NCBI GenBank assembly: GCA_964534175.1
Contig: CAZHNS010000016.1
Span: 1 to 52,337, forward strand
Reading direction: 5' to 3'
Source of the DNA: JAFGHJ01 sp964534175
GTDB taxonomy: Bacteria; Hydrothermota; UBA3072
Length of the DNA stretch: 52,337 nt
A program made the position numbers and the translations under genes. Below are positions 26,165 to 33,871 of this stretch, one piece after another. How positions within the stretch are numbered: position 1 is the first letter of the stretch; each line of letters starts with the position of its first letter. The notes below the pieces were generated by a model. That model was not told where the DNA came from, ran no database searches, and saw nothing but the letters and a program-made list of their open reading frames with translations.

Positions 26165-26344
26165 CTACTTTACGTCTTTTAAATCGGGAAGCAAGCCTTC
26201 TTTTCTAAGTTGTTGATACATAGGATGGCAATTCGAACAAACTTCCACGTGCAAATTTTCTTTAGTGGATCTGGTATTTATTACATTACCACAGGTACAC
26301 TGGATAGTACCTTCTTTATATTCAGGATGTATATCTTTTTTCAT
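26165..26344 (-). CDS. rpmE: Ribosomal protein L31, zinc-binding type
   Basis: This 59-codon gene, MKKDIHPEYKEGTIQCTCGN and onward to LLPDLKDVK, matches bL31 over its full length. The N-terminal M-K-x-x-I-H-P-x-Y, the C16-x-C18 and C36-x2-C39 zinc ligands and H-P-x-Y/x-x-x near the end are all present, so it is the C+ (zinc) form. A ribosome site (GGGGGAGAA) lies just upstream of the ATG at 26344. It starts 12 bp after rho's stop, the classic rho-rpmE pair. It is too short for many ORF callers. Confidence 0.95.
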   Translation of the reverse strand: MKKDIHPEYKEGTIQCTCGNVINTRSTKENLHVEVCSNCHPMYQQLRKEGLLPDLKDVK

Positions 26345-26356
26345 TTCTCCCCCTTA

Positions 26357-27604
26357 TTAGACTGTCATAAGCTTTAAAAACTCGGCATTATTTTTCGAGC
26401 GTTTCATTCTTGATATTAGAAATTCAACAGCCTCAGAGTTGTCTTCCATATCACTTAATATTTTACGTAAAACCCAAATTCTATTCAAAACATCGGATGG
26501 CTGAAGAAGTTCTTCCTTCCTGGTACCGGAAGCCAGAATATCGATTGCAGGAAAAATTCTTTGATTAGATAAATTCCTGTCCAAAACTATTTCCTGATTA
26601 CCTGTACCTTTAAACTCCTCAAATATTACTGAATCCATCCGGGACCCTGTCTCGACTAAAGCAGTTGCCAAAATGGTCAAGCTTCCTCCCTGTTCGATAT
26701 TCCTGGCAGCTCCGAAAAACCTCTTCGGGGTTCTAAGAGCATTGGAATCAACTCCACCCGAAAGAGTCTTACCGCTATGAGGTACAACCAGGTTACTTGC
26801 TCGAGCATATCTTGTAATAGAATCCAACAAGATAACCACATCTTTCCCCATTTCTACATATCTTTTTGCTTTTTCAAGTGTTAATTTCGCAACTTGCAAA
26901 TGTCTTTGCGGAGACTGATCAAAAGTAGAAGAAAGAACTTCACCATTAACAGATCTTTCCATGTCAGTTACTTCCTCTGGACGTTCGTCAATAAGAAGTA
27001 CCATTAAATGAATGTCAGGATGATTTTCAGAAATAGAATGAGCTATCTTTTTAATCAAAATGGTCTTACCCGCCTTAGGAGGAGATACAATTAAACCCCT
27101 TTGCCCCTTACCAATCGGCGCAATAAGATCAATAATCCTCGTGGAAATATCTTCATCTTCTGCCTCAAGATTCATCTTCTCATTAGGATGAAGAGGAGTA
27201 AGATAATTAAAATTACCCCTATCCTTGGCTTTACTGGGATGAGCATAATTAATACTCTCGATTGTTTCAATCGAATGATATTTTTCGGAATTTTGAGGAG
27301 GTTTAACAGCTCCAATTATCGTATCACCGGTTTTTATCCCGAATCTCTTGATGATTGCCGGAGCAACGTAAATATCTTCAGGACTCTGAGTGTAATCGTT
27401 TTCCTTGGCTCTTAAGAAACCAAACCCCTCATTTAAAATTTCAATAACACCACGGATTAAATCACGACCCTCTTTACTGGCTTTTTCCTTGAGAATAAAA
27501 AATATTAACTCTTCTCTATCTAAACCGGTAAAAGAGATACCTAATCGTCGAGCTGTATTTGCTAATCCCGTGCTATCTTTATCTTGGATTTCAGAGATAT
27601 ACAT
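26357..27604 (-). CDS. rho: Transcription termination factor Rho
   Basis: Rho is the hexameric RNA helicase that ends transcription. The 415 residues carry the N-terminal RNA-binding domain with a cold-shock-like core (GEGFLR...YVAPAIIKRFGIKTGD), Walker A SPPKAGKT, Walker B VVILLDSITRYARASN, the Q-loop and R-loop region LSGGVDSNALRTPKRFFGAARNIEQGGSLTILATALVETGSRMD, and the arginine finger GTGNQEIVLDRNLSNQRIFPAIDI. It lacks any long N-terminal insertion. A promoter lies ~15 bp upstream, so the 5' leader is short. Confidence 0.98.
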   Translation of the reverse strand: MYISEIQDKDSTGLANTARRLGISFTGLDREELIFFILKEKASKEGRDLIRGVIEILNEGFGFLRAKENDYTQSPEDIYVAPAIIKRFGIKTGDTIIGAVKPPQNSEKYHSIETIESINYAHPSKAKDRGNFNYLTPLHPNEKMNLEAEDEDISTRIIDLIAPIGKGQRGLIVSPPKAGKTILIKKIAHSISENHPDIHLMVLLIDERPEEVTDMERSVNGEVLSSTFDQSPQRHLQVAKLTLEKAKRYVEMGKDVVILLDSITRYARASNLVVPHSGKTLSGGVDSNALRTPKRFFGAARNIEQGGSLTILATALVETGSRMDSVIFEEFKGTGNQEIVLDRNLSNQRIFPAIDILASGTRKEELLQPSDVLNRIWVLRKILSDMEDNSEAVEFLISRMKRSKNNAEFLKLMTV

Positions 27605-27618
27605 AAAACGTGTCCTTT

Positions 27619-27646
27619 ATATTAGTTAACTTCTCGTTTTTGTCAA
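27619..27646 (-). promoter_or_regulatory. Promoter of rho-rpmE
   Basis: TTGACA (27641-27646), 16-base spacer, TAATAT (27619-27624) on the minus strand. The predicted transcript starts about eight bases before the rho ATG, with AAAGGA as the ribosome site. Confidence 0.6.
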
Positions 27647-27721
27647 GGGTTAATAGTACTTTGTGAATCAAACAATCCGTTTACGTAAATTGAGATTAAG
27701 AATAAATTAACTTATTCTTGC

Positions 27722-28687
27722 TCACTCCGAAGTTGCCAACTCTGATCCACAATTCTCACAATACCATGCATCAGGTCTATTTTTATAATTACACTTGGGA
27801 CATACAGAATACAATTCTCCATTTTCTTTATCCTCTGGTTTCTCTTTATTTTCTGCCCCCTCTGTTTTATCAGTCTCTTCCGTCTTTTTTTCTTCTCCTG
27901 CTTCCTCATTCAACTCTTGTTCAAGGGAAGAAAGCCAATCTTCTTCTTCCTGAGCATCACCAGAAGGCTCCTCTTCTACAGTCTTTTCTTCTTTTTCCTT
28001 GGACATATCAAATAATTGATCTTCACTAACAGATTTTCCTTCCTTAGCTTCCCTCAAAGCTTTATTTTCTTTTTCTACGGTATTTGCATTGGATATGACA
28101 TTTTCACTCTCTTCCACAGTTTTTTCCGTACCAGTAAACAATTCTTCCGCAATCATATCCTCTTCTGAAACTTCAGGCAAAGGTTCTTCCTCAATTTCCT
28201 CTTCTTCCTCTTTTCCCTCTCCTACTTCCATTTTTTCTTCTTCTATCTCTTCAGATTCCTCTTCCTCTATTTTTACCCCATGTTCTCCTAAAAGCTCTTT
28301 GGCCTCTTTTTCTTCTTTTTTAATAGAATCCAAATCCTTCTCGATGTCAGACATTTTGTCCTTTATTTCATTGCTCATTGAATCATACTGTGCGTCTGAA
28401 TATTCACCAATCGAGTGCCTCAATTCTATCTCTTCAAGCTGTTCCTGTAATACGTCCAATTTGGACTTTAAAGGTTCTTTCTTTACTGCTATTTCCTTTA
28501 AACTTTCCTTAAGCGATTCTTTCTTACCAGCCAGCTGCCCATTCAAATCTTCAAGTCTCACCTCATAGTCTCTCTTAACTTTTTGATATACGGAATCCCT
28601 GATAGAACCCTTCTTACCCTCTATTTTATCAAGTTTTTCTTTTATATCTTCTATGGCAGCTTTAATTGCGGCAACATCTTCACTCAT
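27722..28687 (-). CDS. Acidic coiled-coil protein with C-terminal zinc ribbon
   Basis: The 321-residue protein has a predicted coiled coil at about 5-150 (charged heptads such as KAAIEDIKEKLDKIEGKKGS and LDVLQEQLEEIELRHSIGEY), a Glu-rich low-complexity middle (about 150-285), and a C-terminal C-x2-C...C-x2-C zinc ribbon (about 292-315, VCPKCNYKNRP...YCENCGSEL). No signal peptide. The N-terminal part resembles coiled-coil proteins of the CdsZ/zinc-ribbon type with a YSDAQYDSM 'tail' motif. It is nine bases downstream of holA, likely in the same transcript. Function unknown; scaffold or nucleic-acid contact is inference. Confidence 0.85.
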   Translation of the reverse strand: MSEDVAAIKAAIEDIKEKLDKIEGKKGSIRDSVYQKVKRDYEVRLEDLNGQLAGKKESLKESLKEIAVKKEPLKSKLDVLQEQLEEIELRHSIGEYSDAQYDSMSNEIKDKMSDIEKDLDSIKKEEKEAKELLGEHGVKIEEEESEEIEEEKMEVGEGKEEEEEIEEEPLPEVSEEDMIAEELFTGTEKTVEESENVISNANTVEKENKALREAKEGKSVSEDQLFDMSKEKEEKTVEEEPSGDAQEEEDWLSSLEQELNEEAGEEKKTEETDKTEGAENKEKPEDKENGELYSVCPKCNYKNRPDAWYCENCGSELATSE

Positions 28688-28696
28688 CGCTTCCTC

Positions 28697-29650
28697 CTAT
28701 TGAAGTTGACTCACAAAGTTAAAATTTAGACTGAATTCTTCCCAGCCATTTTTAATCCTATATTCTGTTTCCATAATTTTATTAAAATTCTCCTCCAGTA
28801 TTTCAAAAGAAAATCTCTTTGCAGCCGGAACATACTTTTTATAAAAAATATAAGGGTGCATATTAAATTTTTTATTTAAACCTAAGCTTTTTAAATCCTC
28901 CCCCTCATCAATAGCCGCTCTTATACCAAGAAGACATCTAATATCTCTATTGATAAAGTGGAAAACAGGGACACTATCCGAATACTCAATTAGATATCGG
29001 AGCGCCTCCCCGTATTTACCATCAACAACCGAATTAGTTATTTTAAATATTGTGTCATCTCTGTAGAATCCTATATCTCTCAAATCTTCTTCCCTTATAT
29101 TTCTATCTTTATCTTCTTTAACCTGAACAACTCTCTCTAAGTGCTTTTTTATTTCTTCCCTGTTAACACCACAAGAGAATTGAATCAAATTTACAGCCTC
29201 TTCAGTTATAGAAAAACCCATATTCCTCACAAAACTTCTAATCCAACCGGGTATATCGGAATCATAAACAGGTTTAAATTTCCCTGTCAAGCTACCTTCT
29301 ATTTTCAATATTTTTCTTTCGTTTTGATAAATAAAAACCACTACGTTAGGCTTCAATTTATCCGGATACTTCACCGCATCTTTAATTTCTTTAGAAAAAG
29401 ATCCCGTAATAGAGTCTGCATCATAAACAATTATCAGCTTTTCCCCAAATAAGTTCTTCATACGAATATTCTTAACTACTTCTTCCGCATCATTTGGAAA
29501 AAAAACTTCTATATCTTCCGGATTGAAATCACTTTTTATCCCCATCAAAGCCTCTTTAACGTCAAAAGCATCCCCGGAAATTTGAATTAAATTGTTTTTT
29601 TCCTTCTTAAAATAAGTCACTAAAGCTTTAACACTGCCTATGTTTTTCAT
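28697..29650 (-). CDS. holA: DNA polymerase III delta subunit
   Basis: HolA opens the beta clamp in the clamp loader. The protein from ATG 29650 is 317 residues, close to the usual ~330. Features: N-terminal domain starting MKNIGSVKALVTYFKKE with the ISGDAFDVKEA segment, weakly conserved AAA+ core (LIIVYDADSITG, VVVFIYQNE), and the delta-specific C-terminal domain (KITNSVVDGKYGEAL, FHFINRDIRCLLGI, HPYIFYKK). A longer frame starts at TTG 29701, but the -10 TATAAT at 29658-29663 lies inside it, so ATG 29650 is the likely start and the message seems leaderless. Sequence divergence is typical of this subunit. Confidence 0.88.
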   Translation of the reverse strand: MKNIGSVKALVTYFKKEKNNLIQISGDAFDVKEALMGIKSDFNPEDIEVFFPNDAEEVVKNIRMKNLFGEKLIIVYDADSITGSFSKEIKDAVKYPDKLKPNVVVFIYQNERKILKIEGSLTGKFKPVYDSDIPGWIRSFVRNMGFSITEEAVNLIQFSCGVNREEIKKHLERVVQVKEDKDRNIREEDLRDIGFYRDDTIFKITNSVVDGKYGEALRYLIEYSDSVPVFHFINRDIRCLLGIRAAIDEGEDLKSLGLNKKFNMHPYIFYKKYVPAAKRFSFEILEENFNKIMETEYRIKNGWEEFSLNFNFVSQLQ

Positions 29651-29657
29651 CGTTTTA

Positions 29658-29685
29658 ATTATAACATTATTCATTTCTAAGTCAA
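29658..29685 (-). promoter_or_regulatory. Promoter of holA, close to start codon
   Basis: TTGACT (29680-29685), 16-base spacer, TATAAT (29658-29663) on the minus strand. The start point should fall at 29650-29652, at the ATG itself. Confidence 0.72.
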
Positions 29686-29848
29686 GTCCCTTTACTTGCA
29701 AACCAAAGAGAATATGAACAAAAAAACTAATCGGACGCAGATAAACGCAGATTTTTAGGATTTATTGTTGTTTTTTAACTGCTAAATGCTCTATACTCCT
29801 TAATCTTTACATCCTATACCAAAAAAAATCTAATCATATCTCTGACTA

Positions 29849-29876
29849 TTGACATTATTGATTTTTTTTATATAAT
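29849..29876 (+). promoter_or_regulatory. Promoter of tRNA-Phe
   Basis: A full consensus: TTGACA (29849-29854), 16-base spacer, TATAAT (29871-29876), ten bases before the mature tRNA 5' end. Confidence 0.85.
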
Positions 29877-29885
29877 AATTTTTAA

Positions 29886-29958
29886 GGTGAGATAGCTCAG
29901 TCGGTAGAGCACGGGACTGAAAATCCCGGTGTCGGTGGTTCAATTCCACCTCTCACCA
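29886..29958 (+). tRNA. tRNA-Phe (GAA)
   Basis: A complete cloverleaf: acceptor GGTGAGA pairs with TCTCACC, D-arm GCTC/GAGC, anticodon stem GGGAC... with loop CTGAAAA giving anticodon GAA, and T-arm GGTGG-TTCAATT-CCACC. Discriminator A; CCA is not encoded. 73 bases. Confidence 0.97.
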
Positions 29959-29970
29959 TTTAAATATAAA

Positions 29971-30285
29971 ATGAAAAATCTTTTAATATTTTTAATTTTC
30001 ACAATTGTTTTATTAAGTTTTGGATGCAAAAAAACCAAAGAGGCAGTAATAGAAACCAAAACTGTTACAAAAGATTATGCAAGAGGTGTAGCCAAAGCAC
30101 CCAGCAAAACAAGAGCTCTTACCGAATTAGTTTCACTTCGCCGGGCAATCGAGATGTACAAAGTAGAAAACGAAAAATTACCTGAAAGCCTGTCTGATTT
30201 ACAGGTAAAGGTTAAAGATATAAACGAATACGAGTATGATTCCAAGACCGGTAAAGTAAAAAGTAAATATTACCCAAAACTCTAA
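29971..30285 (+). CDS. Small lipoprotein
   Basis: The 104-residue protein starts 12 bp after tRNA-Phe at an ATG with no obvious ribosome site. The N-terminus MKNLLIFLIFTIVLLSFGC is a lipoprotein signal with the modified Cys at 19. The mature part has a positively charged helix and a short stretch (about 50-100: ALTELVSLRRAIEMYKVENEKLPESLSDLQ, then YEYDSKTGKV) that resembles the end of GspG-type pseudopilins (x-Y-x-x-x-x-G-x-Y/x-P). It may be exported on its own or share the tRNA promoter. Role unknown. Confidence 0.75.
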   Translation: MKNLLIFLIFTIVLLSFGCKKTKEAVIETKTVTKDYARGVAKAPSKTRALTELVSLRRAIEMYKVENEKLPESLSDLQVKVKDINEYEYDSKTGKVKSKYYPKL

Positions 30286-30426
30286 GAAATTCAAAAATCA
30301 AATATCAAAATTTAAAATTACAGATTAAAGTTCAAAAATATATAAAAAAACTACCCATTTTTCAAAAGCATTAGAAAATTTTAATTTTTTATTTGTCATT
30401 TTGCTTTTTAATTTTTAATATTTAAT

Positions 30427-30939
30427 TTATATTTTATCGTAATACTTGAGCACGTCTTTAATAGAATAAGAATTTACTTTTTCTTTGGAGAAACCAAGTT
30501 CAGAGACCATCTTATCTATTGTGTCCAAATCAGGAGCTTCTATCTCTAAAAATGCAGGAACATCATGATACTTATCTATTTCAAAATGTATTTGATTTAA
30601 TTCATAAGTTGTTCTCTTTTTCTTAAACTCATATAACGGAAAAAGCCCTATACTCTTAAATATTCTCTTCATAGAACTAAAATCATTAACCTTAAGCTCA
30701 TACTCATCCATAATTTTTGCTTCATCCTGGCTTATAAGTTCTTTATAGGTTAAAATGACCTTATCTTCCTTTTGTCTAAGTCTTAAAATCTTATCTTCTT
30801 TTTCTAAAAGTTTGTCCGAAAAATCAAAATATATACTAATAACCTCGCCTTCAAAAACCTTTTCCGCCCCCATTTTTTTTAGTTTTTCCTCTACTTCTTC
30901 TACATTTATCTCAAGAATCTTTACTTCAATTTCTTTCAA
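30427..30939 (-). CDS. CYTH-domain phosphohydrolase / cyclase-like protein
   Basis: This 170-residue protein is of the CYTH (class IV adenylate cyclase / thiamine-triphosphatase) superfamily, a triphosphate tunnel. The defining E-x-E-x-K is at the N-terminus (KEIEVKI). Basic and acidic tunnel residues follow (ILRLRQKEDKVILTYKEL, EYELKVNDF, KKRTTYELNQIHFEIDKYHD, FLEIEAP). Substrate is not deducible: cAMP synthesis (CyaB), ThTP or tripolyphosphate hydrolysis are all possible. No clear promoter; a TAGGAGGTG ribosome-like site lies ~40 bp upstream. Confidence 0.88.
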   Translation of the reverse strand: MKEIEVKILEINVEEVEEKLKKMGAEKVFEGEVISIYFDFSDKLLEKEDKILRLRQKEDKVILTYKELISQDEAKIMDEYELKVNDFSSMKRIFKSIGLFPLYEFKKKRTTYELNQIHFEIDKYHDVPAFLEIEAPDLDTIDKMVSELGFSKEKVNSYSIKDVLKYYDKI

Positions 30940-31291
30940 ACATCCCCCTCAAATTTCATATAATAATAAATAAACACCTCCTAAGTCTTGCTATCCGAAA
31001 AAGCTTCCTTAGAAGCGAAAAAGACATAACCCTCTTCAGATATATATAGCTATAATTCTTAAAAGTGAAGGCGATACCGTTAATAAAAAATGTCTCGGAG
31101 ACCGAGCGGGCATGGACTTTTGACAAAGTCAAAAGGAGCGAGGTCGAGAGTCAAGCAGCAGTTTTCTCTGCCTTCGAAAACATGACTGCGGTTTTTTATA
31201 ACGGTATCCCTGAACGACAAGCGTCAGGCAAATTGACCATGCCCTTCCGAGACAGCAAGTCTCAGTATCTGAACTAACACGGTAAAATGTC
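30940..31291. other. Region with nested inverted repeats between CYTH and regulator genes
   Basis: 31073-31263 is more GC-rich than its surroundings and holds several pairings: 31073-31090 with 31192-31208 (GATACCGTTA...), 31091-31099 with 31246-31254 (TGTCTCGGA), 31108-31115 with 31237-31244 (GGGCATGG), a perfect hairpin at 31117-31135 (CTTTTGAC-AAA-GTCAAAAG), and CCTGA/TCAGG at 31209-31228. The first pair cannot coexist with the second and third. A 70-codon frame here has no ribosome site and follows the repeats, so I do not call it a gene. Confidence 0.55.
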
Positions 31292-32605
31292 TTACTTCTC
31301 AAGATCGTATTCGTTAATCTTGTTAAAAAGAGTCTTATACGAAATATTAAGCAGCCGTGCTGCTTGTGCCTTATTTCCTTCAGTCTGCCTCAAGGCTTCA
31401 CTAATAATTCTGATCTCGGAATCTTTCTTTGCTTTTTCTCCGATTTCTCGAAGATTAAAACTTTCAATACTCTTATCTTCTTTTCTCTTTGCATGAAAAA
31501 TTATATCTTCTTCTCCGACAACCTCAGATTCACAAACTATTAAAGCCCTTTTCACAACGTTCTCAAGCTCCCTCACATTTCCTTTCCATTCATGCTGCTT
31601 CAATTTCATCAAAGCCTTATCGCTAATGCCGCGAACCTTACCGGGAATACTCCCTCCGTACAAATCGATAAAGTGTTTTACAAGAATTTCGATATCCTCG
31701 AGTCTATCTTTAAGCGGAGGTAAATGAATGGGGAATACATTTAGACGATAATATAAGTCTTCTCTGAACTCCTTCTTTTCAACTAAATTTTCCAAATCCC
31801 TGTTAGTAGCACAGATTACTCTTACATCGACTTTAATTCTATCTCTTCCTCCCACTTTCTCAAACTCTTTTTCTTCAATAACCCTTAAGATTTTTGATTG
31901 GAGAAGTAAGGGCATATCTCCGATTTCATCCAAGAAAAGGGTCCCTCCGGAAGCCTGAGAAATCTTACCTTCCCTTTTAGAAACTCCTGTGGCAGTTCCT
32001 TTCTCAATACCAAACAATTCACTTTCAAGAAGCGTTTCGGGTATTGCGGCAGAATTTAAAACGATAAAAGGTTTATCTTTCCTTGGGCTCCACTGATGAA
32101 TTGCCCTGGCAAACAACTCTTTACCTGTTCCGCTCTCTCCAAGAAGAAGAGCTGTAAGGTCGGTTGCCGCAACTTTCTTGACAAGATTAAGCGCTTTTTT
32201 TAAAATAGCCGAATTACCTACTATCTTTTTCTTAGCAGGAAAAGTTTCTTCTTCGATTTCATTTCTTATTTTTTCAATTAACAAATCCGGATCGAAGGGT
32301 TTCTGTATAAAATCTGAAGCACCCTTTTTCACGGCTTCCACCGCAGTCTTTATATCTCCGTAAGCAGTTATTATAAAAACCGGAAACTCGGGCGCAATTT
32401 TAAGAACCCTGGTTAAAAGTTCTAAGCCTCCCATCTCAGGCAATTTAAGGTCAAAAACTCCAACAGAAAAAACATCCCTTTTAAAAACATCAAACGCCTC
32501 TTCTGCAGAAGCACAGGATTCGAAAGTGAGATTTGCTTTCTCAAAATTGAGCTCTAACATTTTCCTGAAGTTTTCATTATCTTCGACAAGAAGAACTTTA
32601 TTCAT
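31292..32605 (-). CDS. NtrC-like response regulator with atypical sigma-54 loop
   Basis: The 437-residue protein has a receiver domain (1-120; phosphorylated Asp52 in VFDLKLPEMGG), an AAA+ domain (about 128-365; Walker A GESGTGKE 156-163, Walker B GGTLFLDEIGD) and a Fis-type helix-turn-helix (about 409-435, NKAQAARLLNISYKTLFNKI). The GAFTGA loop that touches sigma-54 is replaced by GTATGV (203-208), so activation through sigma-54 is doubtful. The start overlaps the kinase gene's stop by one base, so it is the partner of that kinase. Regulated genes are unknown; no sigma-54 promoter was identified in the window. Confidence 0.92.
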   Translation of the reverse strand: MNKVLLVEDNENFRKMLELNFEKANLTFESCASAEEAFDVFKRDVFSVGVFDLKLPEMGGLELLTRVLKIAPEFPVFIITAYGDIKTAVEAVKKGASDFIQKPFDPDLLIEKIRNEIEEETFPAKKKIVGNSAILKKALNLVKKVAATDLTALLLGESGTGKELFARAIHQWSPRKDKPFIVLNSAAIPETLLESELFGIEKGTATGVSKREGKISQASGGTLFLDEIGDMPLLLQSKILRVIEEKEFEKVGGRDRIKVDVRVICATNRDLENLVEKKEFREDLYYRLNVFPIHLPPLKDRLEDIEILVKHFIDLYGGSIPGKVRGISDKALMKLKQHEWKGNVRELENVVKRALIVCESEVVGEEDIIFHAKRKEDKSIESFNLREIGEKAKKDSEIRIISEALRQTEGNKAQAARLLNISYKTLFNKINEYDLEK

Positions 32606-33861
32606 TACGAACCTCTCGGCAGAGTTATGATAAATTTGCTTCCCTTATCGGGTCTGCTTTCAACCCTAATATCTCCGCTATGCGCTTCGATAATCCTCTT
32701 GGCAACAGCCATCCCTACTCCAACTCCTCCGTCTTTTTTCGTGAAAAATAAATTAAAAATAGATGATAAAATTTCCTTATCCATTCCAACTCCAGTATCC
32801 TTTATTATAATATTAATCTTTTTCTTCTTTTGTTCAACCGAAAGAACTACATTTCCCTTCTCTCTGCACGCATCCAGAGCGTTATCCAGTATATTATATA
32901 TCGCTCTACCAATAAGCTCCGCATCGGCCTTTAATTTAATATTTTCCGGAATATGAGTTTTTATATCTACTCTCTCGTTATCCAATCTTTTGATCACCTC
33001 ATTTATCAAACTCTTAATATCGATTTCCTTTATTTCCGGTTTCAACGGTCCGGAAAGAGACAAAAGGTTTATAGAAAAATCATTTAAACGGCTCGTTTCT
33101 TCCAAAATGCCCTTTTTTACGTCTTTATTTTTAACGAGCTTACCAAACCCGAAAATGGCTCCGGTAGCATTCCTGATTTCATGAAGAACTTGAGTAACAT
33201 TTTCACCCAAATTAGAAAGAAACAGTCTCTGGTTTAGCTCTTTTTCTATTTCCCGAACGTTCTTTAGCTTTTCTCTGTAATCCTTGACCATTTCTTGAAT
33301 TGTATTCATTGTATATTCTATATTTTGCCCTTTTTCTCCCGCAACCTCCCTGATCTTCTTAAAAGGATAAGAAAATACCCAGTAGATATAAAATCCAAGT
33401 GCGATAAATGAGAAATAAACTATAATTCTTAAGAACAAGGAGATTCTAAAAATCCTTTTGAGTATACCAAGTTGTTCATCCGAAGCGCCTATCAACAGAT
33501 AACCTTCCCCGACAGGAAATAAACCATATCTATATCCCCAGAAACTGAGTGTATCGGGAAAATTCTCCGGTTTAAAACTTACCTCGAAATCCGAAGAAAC
33601 AACAAGATTCTTGGTAGAATCGAACAATTCGACCCAACTAAGTGAATATTCCGCTAAAACAGGATAAACTTTTTTTAAATCCAAGTCTTTTTTTTCTTCT
33701 TCATTAATTGCACCTTTAATCTTAGCAGCTCCTGAAGCAATCCTGTCATCAATTTCTTCAAAAAGTGCTTTTCTGACTCCAAGCGAATAAGATGTTGTAG
33801 AAACATCCAGACAAACAAATAATAAAAAAAGTAAAAAGAAACTTATTGAAAGCTCACGCAT
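32605..33861 (-). CDS. Membrane sensor histidine kinase
   Basis: The 418-residue protein has two transmembrane segments (about 5-24 and 138-160) flanking a ~110-residue periplasmic domain. A cytoplasmic helical linker (about 165-215) leads to the phosphoacceptor helix, His227 in VLHEIRNATGAIFGFG. The ATPase domain has the N-box (RAIYNILDNALDA, about 319-331), G1 DTGVGM (355-360), the F-box and G2 (GVGVGMAVAKRI). The gene overlaps the response-regulator gene by one base, so the two form a two-component pair. The sensed signal is unknown. It starts 10 bp after ahcY. Confidence 0.92.
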   Translation of the reverse strand: MRELSISFFLLFLLFVCLDVSTTSYSLGVRKALFEEIDDRIASGAAKIKGAINEEEKKDLDLKKVYPVLAEYSLSWVELFDSTKNLVVSSDFEVSFKPENFPDTLSFWGYRYGLFPVGEGYLLIGASDEQLGILKRIFRISLFLRIIVYFSFIALGFYIYWVFSYPFKKIREVAGEKGQNIEYTMNTIQEMVKDYREKLKNVREIEKELNQRLFLSNLGENVTQVLHEIRNATGAIFGFGKLVKNKDVKKGILEETSRLNDFSINLLSLSGPLKPEIKEIDIKSLINEVIKRLDNERVDIKTHIPENIKLKADAELIGRAIYNILDNALDACREKGNVVLSVEQKKKKINIIIKDTGVGMDKEILSSIFNLFFTKKDGGVGVGMAVAKRIIEAHSGDIRVESRPDKGSKFIITLPRGS

Positions 33862-33871
33862 TCATCTAAAA

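Noticed and set aside
28089..28568. A 159-codon Ser-rich frame opposite the zinc-ribbon gene
   Set aside because: Same shadow effect as above; the opposite strand encodes the coiled-coil protein.
31065..31277. A 70-codon frame on the plus strand
   Set aside because: It lies over the nested inverted repeats, has no ribosome site and no recognisable domain.
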